Shown here piece after piece: positions 11,301-22,178 of a stretch of DNA of 64,000 nucleotides (position 1 is the stretch's first letter; every line of letters begins with the position of its first letter). The stretch is from Spizellomyces punctatus DAOM BR117 (taxonomy: Eukaryota > Chytridiomycota > Chytridiomycetes > Spizellomycetales > Spizellomycetaceae): assembly GCF_000182565.1 (NCBI RefSeq), contig NW_015971555.1, forward strand, positions 1 to 64,000, in the 5' to 3' direction. The translations under genes were made by a program, and so were the position numbers. Under the pieces are notes generated by a model. The model made no database searches. It was not told the DNA's origin and was given only the letters and a program-made list of their open reading frames with translations.

Positions 11301-11852
11301 ACTAGTTTGGAACCACATCTAACCAGTATAACCATAGCACTGACAGAAGACTTCTGTCACACTAGTGGTCACATGACTTTGCTGATGGTGTCAGCATTCA
11401 TTTGACCAGAATTAGATAAATAAGCAGATTTAGCCATTTCTGGCTAAATTAGATGAGTATCCTGACACACTGGCATCTGCCCCTTTCAATCAAGTGGCAC
11501 AGTGTATTTAGGATGACTTGTCTCACTTGTGATTGGCTATAAATGGTGCAATAGGCTGACAAATAGTTTAGGATGATATGTACAAGATCTGATTGGTTGC
11601 AAATGGTGCAATAGGCTGACAAATAGTTTAGGATGATGTGGGTGAGATCTGATTGGGTAGTTAGGATATAGCATTTGTCAGCCCCTTTGTATATAAAAAG
11701 AGGACCTCTCTGAGGCCCCTCAAAGGAATAACAAGAGTAACGAAGTCTTCCCTAGTTTTCTGTTGTCTTCTTGTCCCTGCTAGCCTGTTACAACTAGTTT
11801 GGAACCACATCTAACCAGTATAACCATAGCACTGACAGAAGAATTCTGTCAC
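11301..11852. mobile_element. LTR-like unit of a second family with 60-bp flanking repeats
   Basis: A segment unrelated to the copia family. It is bounded by 60-base direct repeats (11,301-11,360 and 11,793-11,852) that differ at one base. Between them, 11,355-11,792 looks like a 438-bp LTR: it starts TGTCAC, ends GTTACA, and has TATATAAAAAG at about 11,690-11,700. Inside is a 60-bp tandem repeat (about 11,507-11,660, some 2.5 copies). No coding sequence is present. It could be a solo LTR with residual leader sequence, or a short terminal-repeat element (TRIM-like). Confidence 0.55.
11507..11660. repeat. 60-bp tandem repeat inside the LTR-like unit
   Basis: The words TTTAGGATGA and GGTGCAATAGGCTGACAAAT recur with a period of exactly 60 bases (GGATGA at 11,511, 11,571 and 11,631). 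Two units are nearly full and a third is partial. Such arrays in U3 often act as transcriptional enhancers; that role is inference. Confidence 0.8.
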
Positions 11853-12584
11853 ATTTCCATTGTGAGTTTGGTATCCAAGTTCATGTTTGACATGTTTGAG
11901 CTGATTTGGTGAATGGATTTGCCATTGGGGAAGAGGTGAAATTGTCCTGGTGTGGTAGATGGTCCAAATATGAGGCTGGGAAGAGGATAGGTCCATCAGC
12001 TAGATGGTGCAGCCATCAGGAAAGAGATTTGAAGCAGGAAAATGTCAGTGATAGCTATCAGGGCTCATAACCTATTGAACTTAGTGCTTGGAACACTGAT
12101 TTCCCATGTAGAAATCACTTCTGAAGGGCCTAGAAATGCCTGTGGCCGGTAGTAAGGCTTCTGGGTGCAGTAACTTGTAGCATAACACACTTGTATTAAT
12201 CCAGAGATGTTCAAAAGCTGCCTGTATATAACCCAGTACATTCTCCAGCCTCCCTCCGCCTTTGTTTACTGTTTACATGCTTCAGCCCACTTGTTTACAT
12301 GCTCAGCCATGCTCAGCAATGCTCAGCAGCTTCCGCCATGCCTTGGCAAACATTACCTGAAGATCTAGATCATCACAAACCTTCCAGACCTTCTAAGAGT
12401 GCTTACATGATGATTTACCCCTTTAAATCATTCCCACATGTGTCTGTGATCATTCTGATTACTCTAAGTCCATTTTCCCACGTTGTAACTTAGCCAAATC
12501 AGATGTGAATTGTCTGATGACATTTCAGCATGATCTCACATGATTTATAGATCACACAGCATGGTTTAAGCCTGAATCTCAACA
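11853..12584 (-). repeat. Inverted copia fragment: gag start, leader, primer site and full LTR
   Basis: Reading on the minus strand from 12,584: a complete 512-bp LTR (12,073-12,584), the primer site (12,059-12,072), the untranslated leader, and the first codons of Gag, breaking off at 11,853 against the LTR-like unit. Substitutions are denser than in elements 1-3, so it is probably older. Its outer end joins a forward RNase H fragment. Confidence 0.85.
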
Positions 12585-12873
12585 TCAACCACTGGCTTCT
12601 TTGTCAAGTTTGGTGGCAGTACAGTCAGCTGGCAAAGCAAGAAGCAATCCACAGTCACTCTATCATCAACAGAGTCAGAGTACATGGCTCTTTATCAAGC
12701 TACCAAGGAAGTTATCTGGTTCAGAATACTTCTAGGAGAGCTGGGACATCAGCAAAGCAGTCCAACAACATTATATGGTGGCAAGCAGGGTGCCATAGCA
12801 CTTGCCAACAACCCAACACATCATGCAAGGACCAAATATATTGATGTGTGGCACCACTTCATCAGGCAAGCAG
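12585..12873 (+). repeat. Forward RNase H fragment of an older copia copy
   Basis: Matches about 3,396-3,682 of element 1 (RNase H with STESEYMAL). Many substitutions compared with elements 1 and 2 mark it as one of the oldest pieces. It runs into a forward LTR remnant at 12,875. Confidence 0.8.
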
Positions 12874-12874
12874 T

Positions 12875-12946
12875 ATGGCATTCCTAGGCCTCTCAGAAGT
12901 GATTTCTACATGGGAAATCAGTGTTCCAAATGTTAAGTTCAATAGG
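12875..12946 (+). repeat. Remnant of the 3' end of a copia LTR
   Basis: About 70 bases match the last 70 bases of the LTR (GGCATT...CAATAGG; compare 4,273-4,343), joined directly to the RNase H fragment; the rest of that LTR is deleted. Confidence 0.75.
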
Positions 12947-13171
12947 CAGAGGTCCAAACTCATTCCAGAGGCTCTGTTTGCATGTTTTCTTGCAAGAAAC
13001 ATGTATAATCTGCCACCTAGAGCTCCCTGGATTGCTTCTGGACTGTCTGAAGTCTTGATGCAGCATCCTTGTTGCCAAATTCCACTTTGGCACCATTCTC
13101 AGTGGCTCTTCTCACTGAAAACAAGTTCTTCTTGAGCTTGGGAACAAATGACACATCTTTGAGGATACAGA
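12947..13171 (-). repeat. Inverted GAG-pre-integrase fragment, end of the repeat cluster
   Basis: Matches 8,905-9,132 of element 3 on the minus strand with many substitutions and small indels. Similarity stops near 13,171, which marks the right edge of the retroelement cluster. Confidence 0.75.
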
Positions 13172-13694
13172 CCTATATTTAGCCACAGAGAATTTTCAAT
13201 GGATGAAATCTAGATTCATTTTTTTTTTGGATGGGCTACACTCACAGCAGGGATATTACGAGACCCTGGGCCACTTGCTTGAATACGTTTGCTACTATAA
13301 TCTGAACTCGGACATGCATGCTTGTGGACTCCTCGGTCGGCAAGACTACTTTTGACTTTCTGGCTGCCCGTGGTGAGACTCTCGTCAGATCAGTATGTCA
13401 ACCGTCGTGTGAAGATGTGGTTCAGGTCGGAATCTGTAAAGGTTGTTACTGCAGATGTCATCCATGATTTTTGGCTCAAGCTAGAAGGGAAGGGAGAGAG
13501 AGAGAGCCAGCGAACGGGAGGAAGCGAATAGTAGCTAGGAATGATGCACCCGCAAGAAAAACATGGTACTTTCCAATACAATTGAACAAAACAAAACTGA
13601 AAAAAGAGAAACAAAGCATTTTCATCATCTCCATCCCGACCCTCCAACATCTGCAGGTCCACCCTCAACAGTATAATGCATCTTCCTATTGTCT
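13172..13694. other. Spacer between the repeat cluster and the sensor gene
   Basis: About 520 bases with no recognisable gene. A purine-rich GGGAGAGAGAGAGAG stretch lies near 13,492-13,508. Short open frames on both strands show no motif and look like chance. Confidence 0.5.
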
Positions 13695-16140
13695 TCATTT
13701 CATACTAGGACGCTGAGACGGTGAGCTGGTACCCCCGCCAGACATCACGGTCCGTGCGATCATTTCCCGGTTCTTTTTAATACCGCCCGCGCTGTCAGCA
13801 CGCAAAAAACGCAGATGTCAAAAGGGAAAGAACAGAAAGGGCATGTCAACAGGACACGAGATAACGTACAAAGCTTTAACCATCGTGCCAAATGTTGCCT
13901 GAATCCTTCTGACTTCGGAAATGTGACTGTCGATTTCAAGGATCCGACCTTGTTCCAAGGCTGCGAAATCTGTAAGAAAAAAACGGCAACATTAGAAAAT
14001 GGTTCCTACAGCATGGGTTGTGAACGTCATCATAAATACTCTGTTCCTTTTACTTACCCAATTTGGTCAACAACTGCATCGCATTGCCCAACCTGGACAA
14101 AGGCATCGTAACAGCCACGAAAAGTGCGGAAACAACAATGACGATTCCTACACCGAGACCGATGGAGAGTGCCATGGCGCGTTTGGCGGCCTTGTCGATT
14201 TTTCCGAAAATCTAGCGATGTCGAAAGAAAGATTTATTGATGAGGATGTATGTAGGGAAAGAGATGCAAGGAAGGAGTTTGACGGATACTTACATATTCC
14301 CGAGGAGTTGCAGAGATGAGTACCATAATATCGTCTGGATAATTGGTGAATTGAATTTTGGTGACCAAAATCATCTAAGAGTGAAATGCATTTCAGCGTT
14401 TTAGTTTTTGTTTTCAAATAATGGCTACGGACGGAAAAACTTACCCAATCCCTCTTCGCATCAATCTGGTCCATATAGGTTTCGATCCGCAGCGGGACAT
14501 TCGCAATGCTTGCATATTTATCCTTCACGAACGTAACCAACAGCGGAGAAAACGTCTCGTTGGAGAAATCGACAGCTCCTACACCTTTCCACGCACCCAC
14601 GCGAGAACTGCTGGCTACCAGGTTTAGCTTGTCGTCAAGTACCGCGATGACTGCGATGTACAGAGAAAGTGAGATGAGAAGAGCGTTTGGTTTTAAAAAA
14701 GGGAACAAATAGGTGGCGACTATATAGCTCATACCTGTCTCATCGGTGATTTTCTGTTGTTCCAAAATGGCACTCCACGTGGATGACAGTCCCAAAGTAG
14801 CCGCACATCCGTAATATGTACCGGTGTAGCTGCTGAGGTAAATCTTGGCCATACTGATCGCCATATACCCCGTCTTATCGGTTGTGACTTAGAGAAATGA
14901 AAAAAGAAACATCCATAAGTTTTGAGCCCAATTGGAGGGTAAGAAATGCCCTCCTTCTCGAACGTTGACTCACTAGACATAAAATTATCGGTGGGAACTG
15001 TCCCGTTGGGAGGTTTGAGGATATTTCTGATAACTTTACTCCAACTGACGTCGTAAGCAAAGGGTGCGGGGTCAGCTGTATTCAGTGGACCGATGATCTC
15101 GTATGCTAAATAGAATCGGTAGCGAAGAAATTGGTGAACAGTCCTGGTATTGGTAACAAAAGAACGGATGGGGACTCAACTGGTTTGATTCAAGGCATAC
15201 TGTTGTGCCTTGGGAGCCAACGTGTCGTCCGTCAACCCTATCACAACATCCTTGTATGGCGGGATAGGAGTTCGGGAGGGTAAAAGGAAGACCCAGGAGA
15301 TTGTAGTACTGTTGATGGGGTCCTCGGGTCTACCCCACACACAATTATTCGATTAGGAGCTGTGACAAAAAGTCCTTTTCGTGTGGTGTGCAGACAACGT
15401 TTGTTACTTACCCATAACCACTGAGCCATTTGGGCGAATAGCATGTCCAACTGTCTGTAATGTAAAACAAAGAGCATGTGCTTTAGCGTTTTGATTATGG
15501 GTTGTGTTTTTTGCAGAGTACTGCGGCTTACCTGTTCCTCCTGTTTTTTGTACGGTCGCCAAAAACTTTATCAATTCTTTTTGATTAACAAGGTTATTGT
15601 AAATATTGGCGCGATCTAAAATTTCCAACAAATTAATTCAACCCACGATTATTTTTCATTTGCAACCAGTTTATAGTTGGTTTGTAACTTACCCACGGTA
15701 ATTGGTTTTGCAATCTGATCCGCGGCTCCGACTATGTTCACCCCCCTCTTCAACGGCTCCAGACTACTTCTGATTCCCAATTCCGTACTCTTCATCATGG
15801 TGACCAAAAGATTGTCCGAAAGCTCTTTGGTGTTCGTGTTTCCTGTGGTAATGAGGGAGTAACACACCTATGTGCGTTGCGCGTGTAAAAAATATACACA
15901 CTCCACAAAACATATGGTAATGCGGCGCAAACGTACCGGAACGAGCAAAACAGCCAGCATCCCAATCAACAACGATGGAGCCAACAACAAAAGAGGCATA
16001 TGCAAACGACGTATGAATCCGAGAAAGCCGGAATTTGTGGCATGGGTTTGACGAGCTTCATTCGCCAAATCGCTGATTTTGTCCTTGCCTTCTTCCAGCT
16101 CGCTGGTTTCAGACACGCGACTTTCGCGGCGGCTTGACAT
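13695..16140 (-). CDS. Membrane sensor protein with dCache-like ectodomain and HAMP-like stalk, no output domain
   Basis: A multi-exon gene. Exon 1 (15,937-16,140) encodes a short acidic N-terminus and a first membrane span (MPLLLLAPSLLIGMLAVLL). Further exons (15,693-15,842; 15,532-15,615; others down to 14,300) encode an extracellular sensor of roughly 400 residues in the style of double-Cache ligand-binding domains. Near 14,150 comes a second span (SIGLGVGIVIVVSALFVAV), followed by an amphipathic stalk (PLSRLGNAMQLLTKL, then SEVRRIQATF) and, after an intron, AFAGGIKKNREM and a Ser/Pro-rich tail with a stop at 13,695-13,697. In related proteins of zoosporic fungi such a stalk usually precedes a cyclase or kinase domain, which is absent here. 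The family assignment is by topology, not by a diagnostic motif. Confidence 0.6.
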
Positions 16141-16735
16141 CTTTGCAAGGTGTTTTTCGGATTGGTGATGAGAACAATGATTCCAATCTCAACAGACGTT
16201 TGCGAAATGAGGTGAAGAGACTGCAGTGAAAAATCGGAGCCTTTGGAAACGAACATATCATGTAAGCACAATAGAATTCGTCGAGAACAATCATGGAACA
16301 CAGCTATTGGTTATTACATGTACCGACGCTAAAATGGGTGTAATTAGCTAATCCAAAAGCTTCGGTCATGCTCGGCACCAGGTTACTGGTATCTTGCATA
16401 ACTTTATTATTTAAGCATTGTTCTTTTGCGTTTGTTGATTTCATTGTAAAATTGATTTCATTGTTGAAAGTCAAAAACCCTATATTAAAATTGGGGTTGC
16501 CGAGGCTGACAGGTACACGTGGGCGTCATGTGCTTTCCAGGTCACGCCGAGTTATTCTACTGTATTATAAGATATCTCCGGCAAAACTGTACTCGACAGA
16601 TGGAAAGCGAGTCCAGCCAGCTGTGGCTTTGGCTTATGCCATGGCAGAATAGGATGACTGTGCGCGCACAAGAATCTCACACTTCCGTCGTCTCACTTCC
16701 ATTTCGACCATGCTCACCTCCATTACCCTCGTCCG

Positions 16736-18470
16736 ATGACCCTCCTGTCCCTGGTCACTTCCCTCCTCGCCATCTGGTCATTCATTTACTTTCTCCTCTC
16801 CTTTTGCGGTCGCTCCCAACGTCGCTCACGTCGTAGAACGTCCTTCCTGCCAACCTACTCGACACCGCCATCTCGAGTTCACAATTCAGAGTTCCACTAC
16901 CAATTCGGTTTCTTTCGATATACGACAACTGTCCTTAATCAGGCGGTATTTCGAATAGGCAGAGAATGGAATGGGTTATGGAAGTGGTGGTTCGGAAGGG
17001 AGATGATGGCTGGTACCTGATGGACGACTGCCTCTGTGGGAGTTTTGATATATTACGGTTACGACATACTCCGCAATATCATGATAGGCCAGATGGTAGG
17101 AAGTGACGAGGTGCAGGACTTTCGAAGCAAGGTGGATTGGATTTATTCCACCGGCGGTCTGGCGAATCATATGGGAAACACGCAAGGACTGGTCGCCCTT
17201 ATGCCTGGTGTAAATCTACCGTTGAGCGATATGGGATACTATGTTTCGGGTATCCTGGTTTGTGCGCTGGTGCATGAGGTGGGACATGCAATTGCCGACG
17301 TTGGCTGTGCCAATTCAGGAGACGGGGATATTTTTGTAGGTTTTCGTACCTGACGCGTTTCTAACTCTTCGCGAGGCGAGTTTGGGTTTGTTAAGGCCTG
17401 CTGAGAAGTTGAAGATCGTTTGTGCGGGAGTGTGGCACAATGTGGTGCTGGTCGGTATGGTGTTCTGTATGTTGTGGGGATTGTCGTGGGTGTTCCTGAG
17501 GTACCGGAGGAGCGAAGGGGTTGTTGTGTTGGATGTTCTGGACGAGTCGCCGTTGGCTGGGCACTTGGTCGTGGGCGAGACGGTGAGATGGGTCAACGCA
17601 AATTAATCAAAGGCAATCGAGAATGGGAGAATGTCATTTGGGACGAGGCTACGAAATTGGGGACGGCCAGCGGATGGTGCGTTGACGATAACAATTGGAA
17701 TTTGGCCCAATCTGAAGGAATCCTGGATTGCTGCGACGTAACGCCCACAAACCCTCTTCCGCGGTCTTCAATTACGACCCAATGCACCCGATACGGAAAC
17801 ATGATCATGTCTCCCCCTTTACACAATCCTTTAAACCTCTCCAATCTGCACCTCGGAAGCACTCTGCTCGACAAACACAACCTGTCTCGATCCTTACATA
17901 CCTCACCCACAAATCTGCATCCTCCAACTTCGCACTCTCTCAGACCGAAACATCACATAAATCGTCTCACCACTTGAACTGTACGAAGCACTCCTGCTTG
18001 GGTCGATCATACCCTCATACAGCATGCTTCCGCTTTCGCTCCCGTATATGATAGAAAGATTCCTGCCGTTCACACTATCGATCACGCTCGCGCTTGCAGT
18101 ACTCAATATGGTTCCTGCGTATGGGTTGGCTGGATATCATCTCATTGTGGCAATTGAGGAGTGGAGGCCAGCAACCTTAGCATCTCCCTAGTCTATCATC
18201 TTGATGAACTAGAGGTACGGCTTTCCGGTTGGCTTAGTTGTTATGTAGAATCGGTGTCGTTCCGTGGCGATGGCCAGGTCGACATCGTGGTTGGCTAGCT
18301 AGCTGCTCATGGTTCCGGTGCTCGTACTGGCGTTGGTACCGATAATTTCCTCCTCTTTCTCCGTATTTGGCACTTTCTGTACAGTTTATCGCATAGCTGT
18401 GGGTCGTTGCCAATACCATATTTCAATGGGGATGGGTTTGTTCCGGAGGCATGTGAAGGTTTTTCAATAA
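16736..18470 (+). pseudogene. MBTPS2: Site-2 protease (peptidase M50B) pseudogene
   Basis: Remains of the intramembrane metalloprotease that releases membrane-bound transcription factors. Visible in order: an N-terminal membrane span (LVTSLLAIWSFIYFLL), the zinc motif VHEVGHAIA (HEXXH at 17,273-17,287), RPAEKLKIVCAGVWHN typical of S2P, a PDZ-like part, a Cys-containing lumenal stretch (GWCVDDNNWN), and the second motif region LNMVPAYGLAG near 18,100-18,134. It is broken: an in-frame TGA at 17,018-17,020, a one-base shift near 17,330, further shifts near 17,610 and 17,830, and Ala instead of the zinc-binding Asp in the LDG motif (GCT at 18,129-18,131). A last hydrophobic segment at about 18,300-18,370 may be its C-terminal span. 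Tiny introns could explain single breaks but not all of them. Confidence 0.75.
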
Positions 18471-18779
18471 ATCCCCATGTTGTTTCCTCATCGAGGAGAC
18501 TGGTGATCAGTTGATGTGGCCCTGGGTTTCCCTTCTCCAATGCAGAGGTTGAGTGGATGCCGAGTGGAATGAGCGCTGTGAGATGTGTAAATTGGGCAAC
18601 TGTTGCTCCCAACATGTTATAAACAACAAGGATAGAATAATGTACTTTAGAGGGTGTTATTTGTAGTGTTTGTCACGTTATGACCCTATCTATGGTAGAG
18701 GATCTGCATGTTGTGGTAGCTTGCCTCAGACAGTCGTCTCGTAGATGGGAGGGTTACCTTCCAACGGCAGCTTCTGCTG

Positions 18780-20921
18780 CTACAGTCCATCCTTCAATAA
18801 CCTTAAAAATGATTCTCGGACTTCGACCCGCCTTTCCGTAAGGATTCGAAGTTGTCGAGTACCCTTTCCTTTCGCACAGACGCGGAGCAGTCTCCAACTG
18901 CGGGCCAAACGCGTGAAGGCTTCCCTCCTGATATCCTCTAGCCGCAGATACAGCACGCCAAGGCCCACCAAAGTCAGGTAGACCCAAATCGCAGATGCCC
19001 ATCCATTCACACCGAAGCGCTTCCGACAAAAATAATACCAGGCCGCATAGGTCGAAGGTACCACAGCATGAGCGGCAAAAATTTGTACTTGTGCTTTCGA
19101 CTCTTCAAAGGTTTCTCGACTAGACAGAAGGCCAACTACAAGCAAAGAAGGAAGGTGTACCATAAAAGCTGCAGAAACTGAAATTAATGTTTTGTGGATA
19201 ATGTAGAAAAGCGAAACGACGTCCACTCACATGGGAAGATTGCAACCATGGCAAGCGCAGACACGAATAAATGATACAAGCATTCGCACACTAGCGAGGG
19301 AACGTGCGGAGTTGCCATTGTTTCAACATCCTCATCCGTTACCTGTAGCATCTTGAGGTGTTCAGAATACGATTTCAACTTTGCGTGAGCGGTCGTCGCA
19401 ATCGGATCGCTGCCATCCAACAACTTTAAGATGCTGAAAGGTGGTTGAGTCTGAGTTGCACAACGGTCGACGTCGACGGATAGCAGCTGTCAGTGTCTTG
19501 ATTCTCATTAATGCTCACCTATTTATGACCTTCACATCTCGTGTCGCCGCTTCCCTTCCTAACACAATAGATCGTGCTTTAGAAGCTAGTTCAAGGGTAT
19601 GCCTATGGAATACAGATGTCAGGATTCGCTCGTCACAGATGTACCGAGAGCTGTAATTTACCAGCTTGGAGCATTGATTGTTACAGACTCCAGAGACGTT
19701 TGAAGTTTCGCTGTGAGTTTCTTGACAGCCGCACGGGGTTCTTCCTTGAATTCAGCCACAAATGACGCTACATCCACGGGTTGGCCGTACCTAAGGTATG
19801 GGATTAGCTTGCATTCCGACTCATAGAGTTCCGTCCACCAACCTCACGTGTACAAATGTCCGCCAGTGGTGCTTATTCGGCTCGTACGTTATGCCAACTG
19901 GCACCACCGGCGCAACGGCGGTCGTTTCGTTGATCGCGGCAGCAAACTGAAGAGCCGCCCAAGCTGCACCGTCTTTGAGCTCAGTCAAATGCGAAGTATG
20001 ATGGCTTGTTCCTACGACGAGAAAGTCGGCCGTTCATCACCATATCATGATTTGGAAGCTGTGGAGGAATGAGATCCAGAATACCTTCCGGAAAAATGGC
20101 AATGACTCCGCCCCTGGTAAAATCAATTGATTTTTAACGCAAATATGTGACTAGCGCTCGGGGTTTAGGGGCATACTTCAGCAGTGTCTCAATTGTAGCT
20201 TCGAACAAGTCTTCATTAGACTCTTTTTTCCCGGACCGGGAGTTGCGGTTAACCGGAAGGCATCCCATGGCCTGCATAAATCGCTTTACCCCGGGAGGTC
20301 CCATAAACAGTTCAGCTTTCGTCCAAAAGTGAACCTTTCAGTATGCGGGACAAGATTTATGCAGAATAAAAAGTTGTAAGATTCTACCAAGCGCTAAGAA
20401 ATCCGTGCGCAAAATAGGTACCTTTCGTGGACAGCTCTGAATGAGTGCACCGATATCTGTGCAAGTCGATAAAGTCAATTCTTAGACCAAACAGTAGGTC
20501 GACATTGGGCGAAAAACGCACCAACAGCCATATTCCAGTGATTACTACAGCAGTACGTTACGCGCAAGTCGATATTGGAACAGAAGGACTTCCTGGTTAA
20601 CACATGTACATCTTCAAGGTATCGGCTTCACTTACGCCGCACTGTAACACACGGAACCAAGGGTCAATAGACGCTGAGACGGCCGGTTTGTAACTAGAAG
20701 ATGACTAGAATTGGCCCGTGGCATAATACTCACACAATACAGCCTCGGTCAGTAGGAAGGTTCTCGAGGCCCGTGACGAAGGTCTCACGATAATAGGTGG
20801 ACATTGCAAAGTCTACCCATTTCGATATAACCCAATATACCCAATTTGCCTTGTGTTTCCCAGCCAGAAGTGTGCGGTCTCCAAGTTCACGCTTCTGTAC
20901 TGGAGTTTCCATTGCAGACAT
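18780..20921 (-). CDS. PlsC-family glycerol-3-phosphate/DHAP acyltransferase
   Basis: First acylation step of glycerolipid synthesis at the ER. I can place eleven exons: 20,734-20,921, 20,636-20,641, 20,522-20,544, 20,422-20,456, 20,177-20,334, 20,085-20,113, 19,843-20,011, 19,662-19,790, 19,519-19,602, 19,231-19,433 and 18,780-19,177. Together they give 1,422 nt, an unbroken frame of 473 codons plus stop. Motif I reads AANHWNMAVD (H-x5-D spacing as in fungal Gat1/Gat2), then FWTKAELF and LPVNRN, and motif III reads FPEGTSH. C-terminal membrane spans include VCECLYHLFVSALAMVAIF and MVHLPSLLVVGLL. Fungal homologues are usually 700 or more residues, so this form is short. An extra 5' exon near 21,100-21,132 is possible. 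Confidence 0.8.
20636..20641 (-). other. 6-nt microexon of the acyltransferase
   Basis: TGCGGC on the minus strand, flanked by TTACAG and GTAAGT. It completes the Val codon and supplies Ala-Ala just before the catalytic Asn-His, restoring the family sequence IVAANH; without it the frame is lost. Confidence 0.7.
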
Positions 20922-22178
20922 TTGGCAGTGGAAACCTGAGGATCTCTCCAAGCGCGACAGTGACGTTCGCATCCAGCGTGTGATCATCCGGAGGGGGCCG
21001 TAATCAATTTTGGGGGGTCGGCTTACTCTATTTGTGTTCATGTGGCTTTGCACCCATATTCCAGTCTTTCTTCACGAGTTGAACGATAAACTTACGCAAA
21101 GGCCCAATATCGAACGGCCCAAAGCCAAACATATCAGCATCTGAAGGCAGTCAATGGAATGTTGGAGATCATAGAAGTATCCGTCAGCTATGGTTTTCGT
21201 TTAACATGGCTGTAAACTGCTTTGTGCGGCGGCTGTCACACTCTGAGCTTGGCAAAGCACAAGTACTTTCTACCTCCGGTGTTATCGCGACAAAAGCGTG
21301 CCTTTTGGCAAGTCAAGTGCAAATGTTCGTAAAATGACCCCTCTACACATTGGTTTTTTATCACCACAGATACCTTCACGGTGCGACGTGACTTTTACAG
21401 TGGCCAACGTAATGAAGAGTCCCTTCATCATTAATCGGTTGATTTTCCAACAGGAAATGGCTAAGAGCCCAGCGCCGCCTCATGCCTCACTGATGGAGAT
21501 GTTTGGGCTTTGTCGGCTTCCTACCGGCAGCAGCAAATCATGCAAACCCCATCTCTTATGTGAAGCGAACTGTTGACGTTCCTACAACATTAGACCTAAA
21601 GCAATCCCTGTATCAAAAAAGTCAGTCATTGAGAGAACTGCCATGGTCTGCACTATCTTTGGGAAGTGAAATGTGCCGTCCAGCCTGGTCTGATGTCAAG
21701 TTCAACAAAAGCAACTGTCGGGGTCATTTCCAGCGTGCATTTCCTTTTGTGACATTGTTGCTCCAACTTTCCCCAGACATCCGGGTAGACTGGTTGCATC
21801 CTTACTTTTAACAACCATCATCACTCACGTGATCAGCGCAGGCATTGCCATTTGGCGTCACGTGTTACGGTCATTGACTCAGCTCTTGACGAGAACCAGG
21901 TGGATCTGTAAACTTGGTCGCCATCGCCGTCATAAGTCCAGAACTCTTGTAAGGAATACCCCAACGACTGTTGGCGTGCAACATCTACAAGGCTTTACGA
22001 CGATTTGGGGACTGATAGTGCGTGATAGACGGTGAGTCGCCAACACCATCTTCACTGCCAGGGGGGAGGGAACTTGCTCAGGTCACATGGCGATATTCTT
22101 AACGTTTCCATTGGTATGCTCCTGAAACGAAGATAAAAGCAGGGCGTCCCATATTTAAATCGACGAGCCTATCCCGAA
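20922..22178. other. Spacer between the acyltransferase and VPS29
   Basis: About 1.25 kb. On the minus strand near 21,095-21,132 an ATG is followed by FGFGPFDIGPL and a GTAAGT donor, which could be an alternative first exon of the acyltransferase. Otherwise only short motif-free open frames. The last 100 bases before 22,179 form the VPS29 promoter region. Confidence 0.4.

Noticed and set aside
10908-11405. 165-codon ORF as an intact gene
   Set aside because: It is an integrase fragment of the copia family fused by chance to the unrelated LTR-like unit.
17012-17042. A 30-nt intron that would remove the TGA of the site-2 protease
   Set aside because: It would keep the frame, but it is half the size of any other intron here and does not explain the other shifts or the Asp to Ala change.
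20461-20544. Apparent loss of the catalytic Asp in the acyltransferase (NHWNMAVG) and a stop soon after
   Set aside because: The GTGCGT that codes for the odd residues is an intron donor. Splicing to ATATCGG at 20,456 restores NHWNMAVD and the frame.
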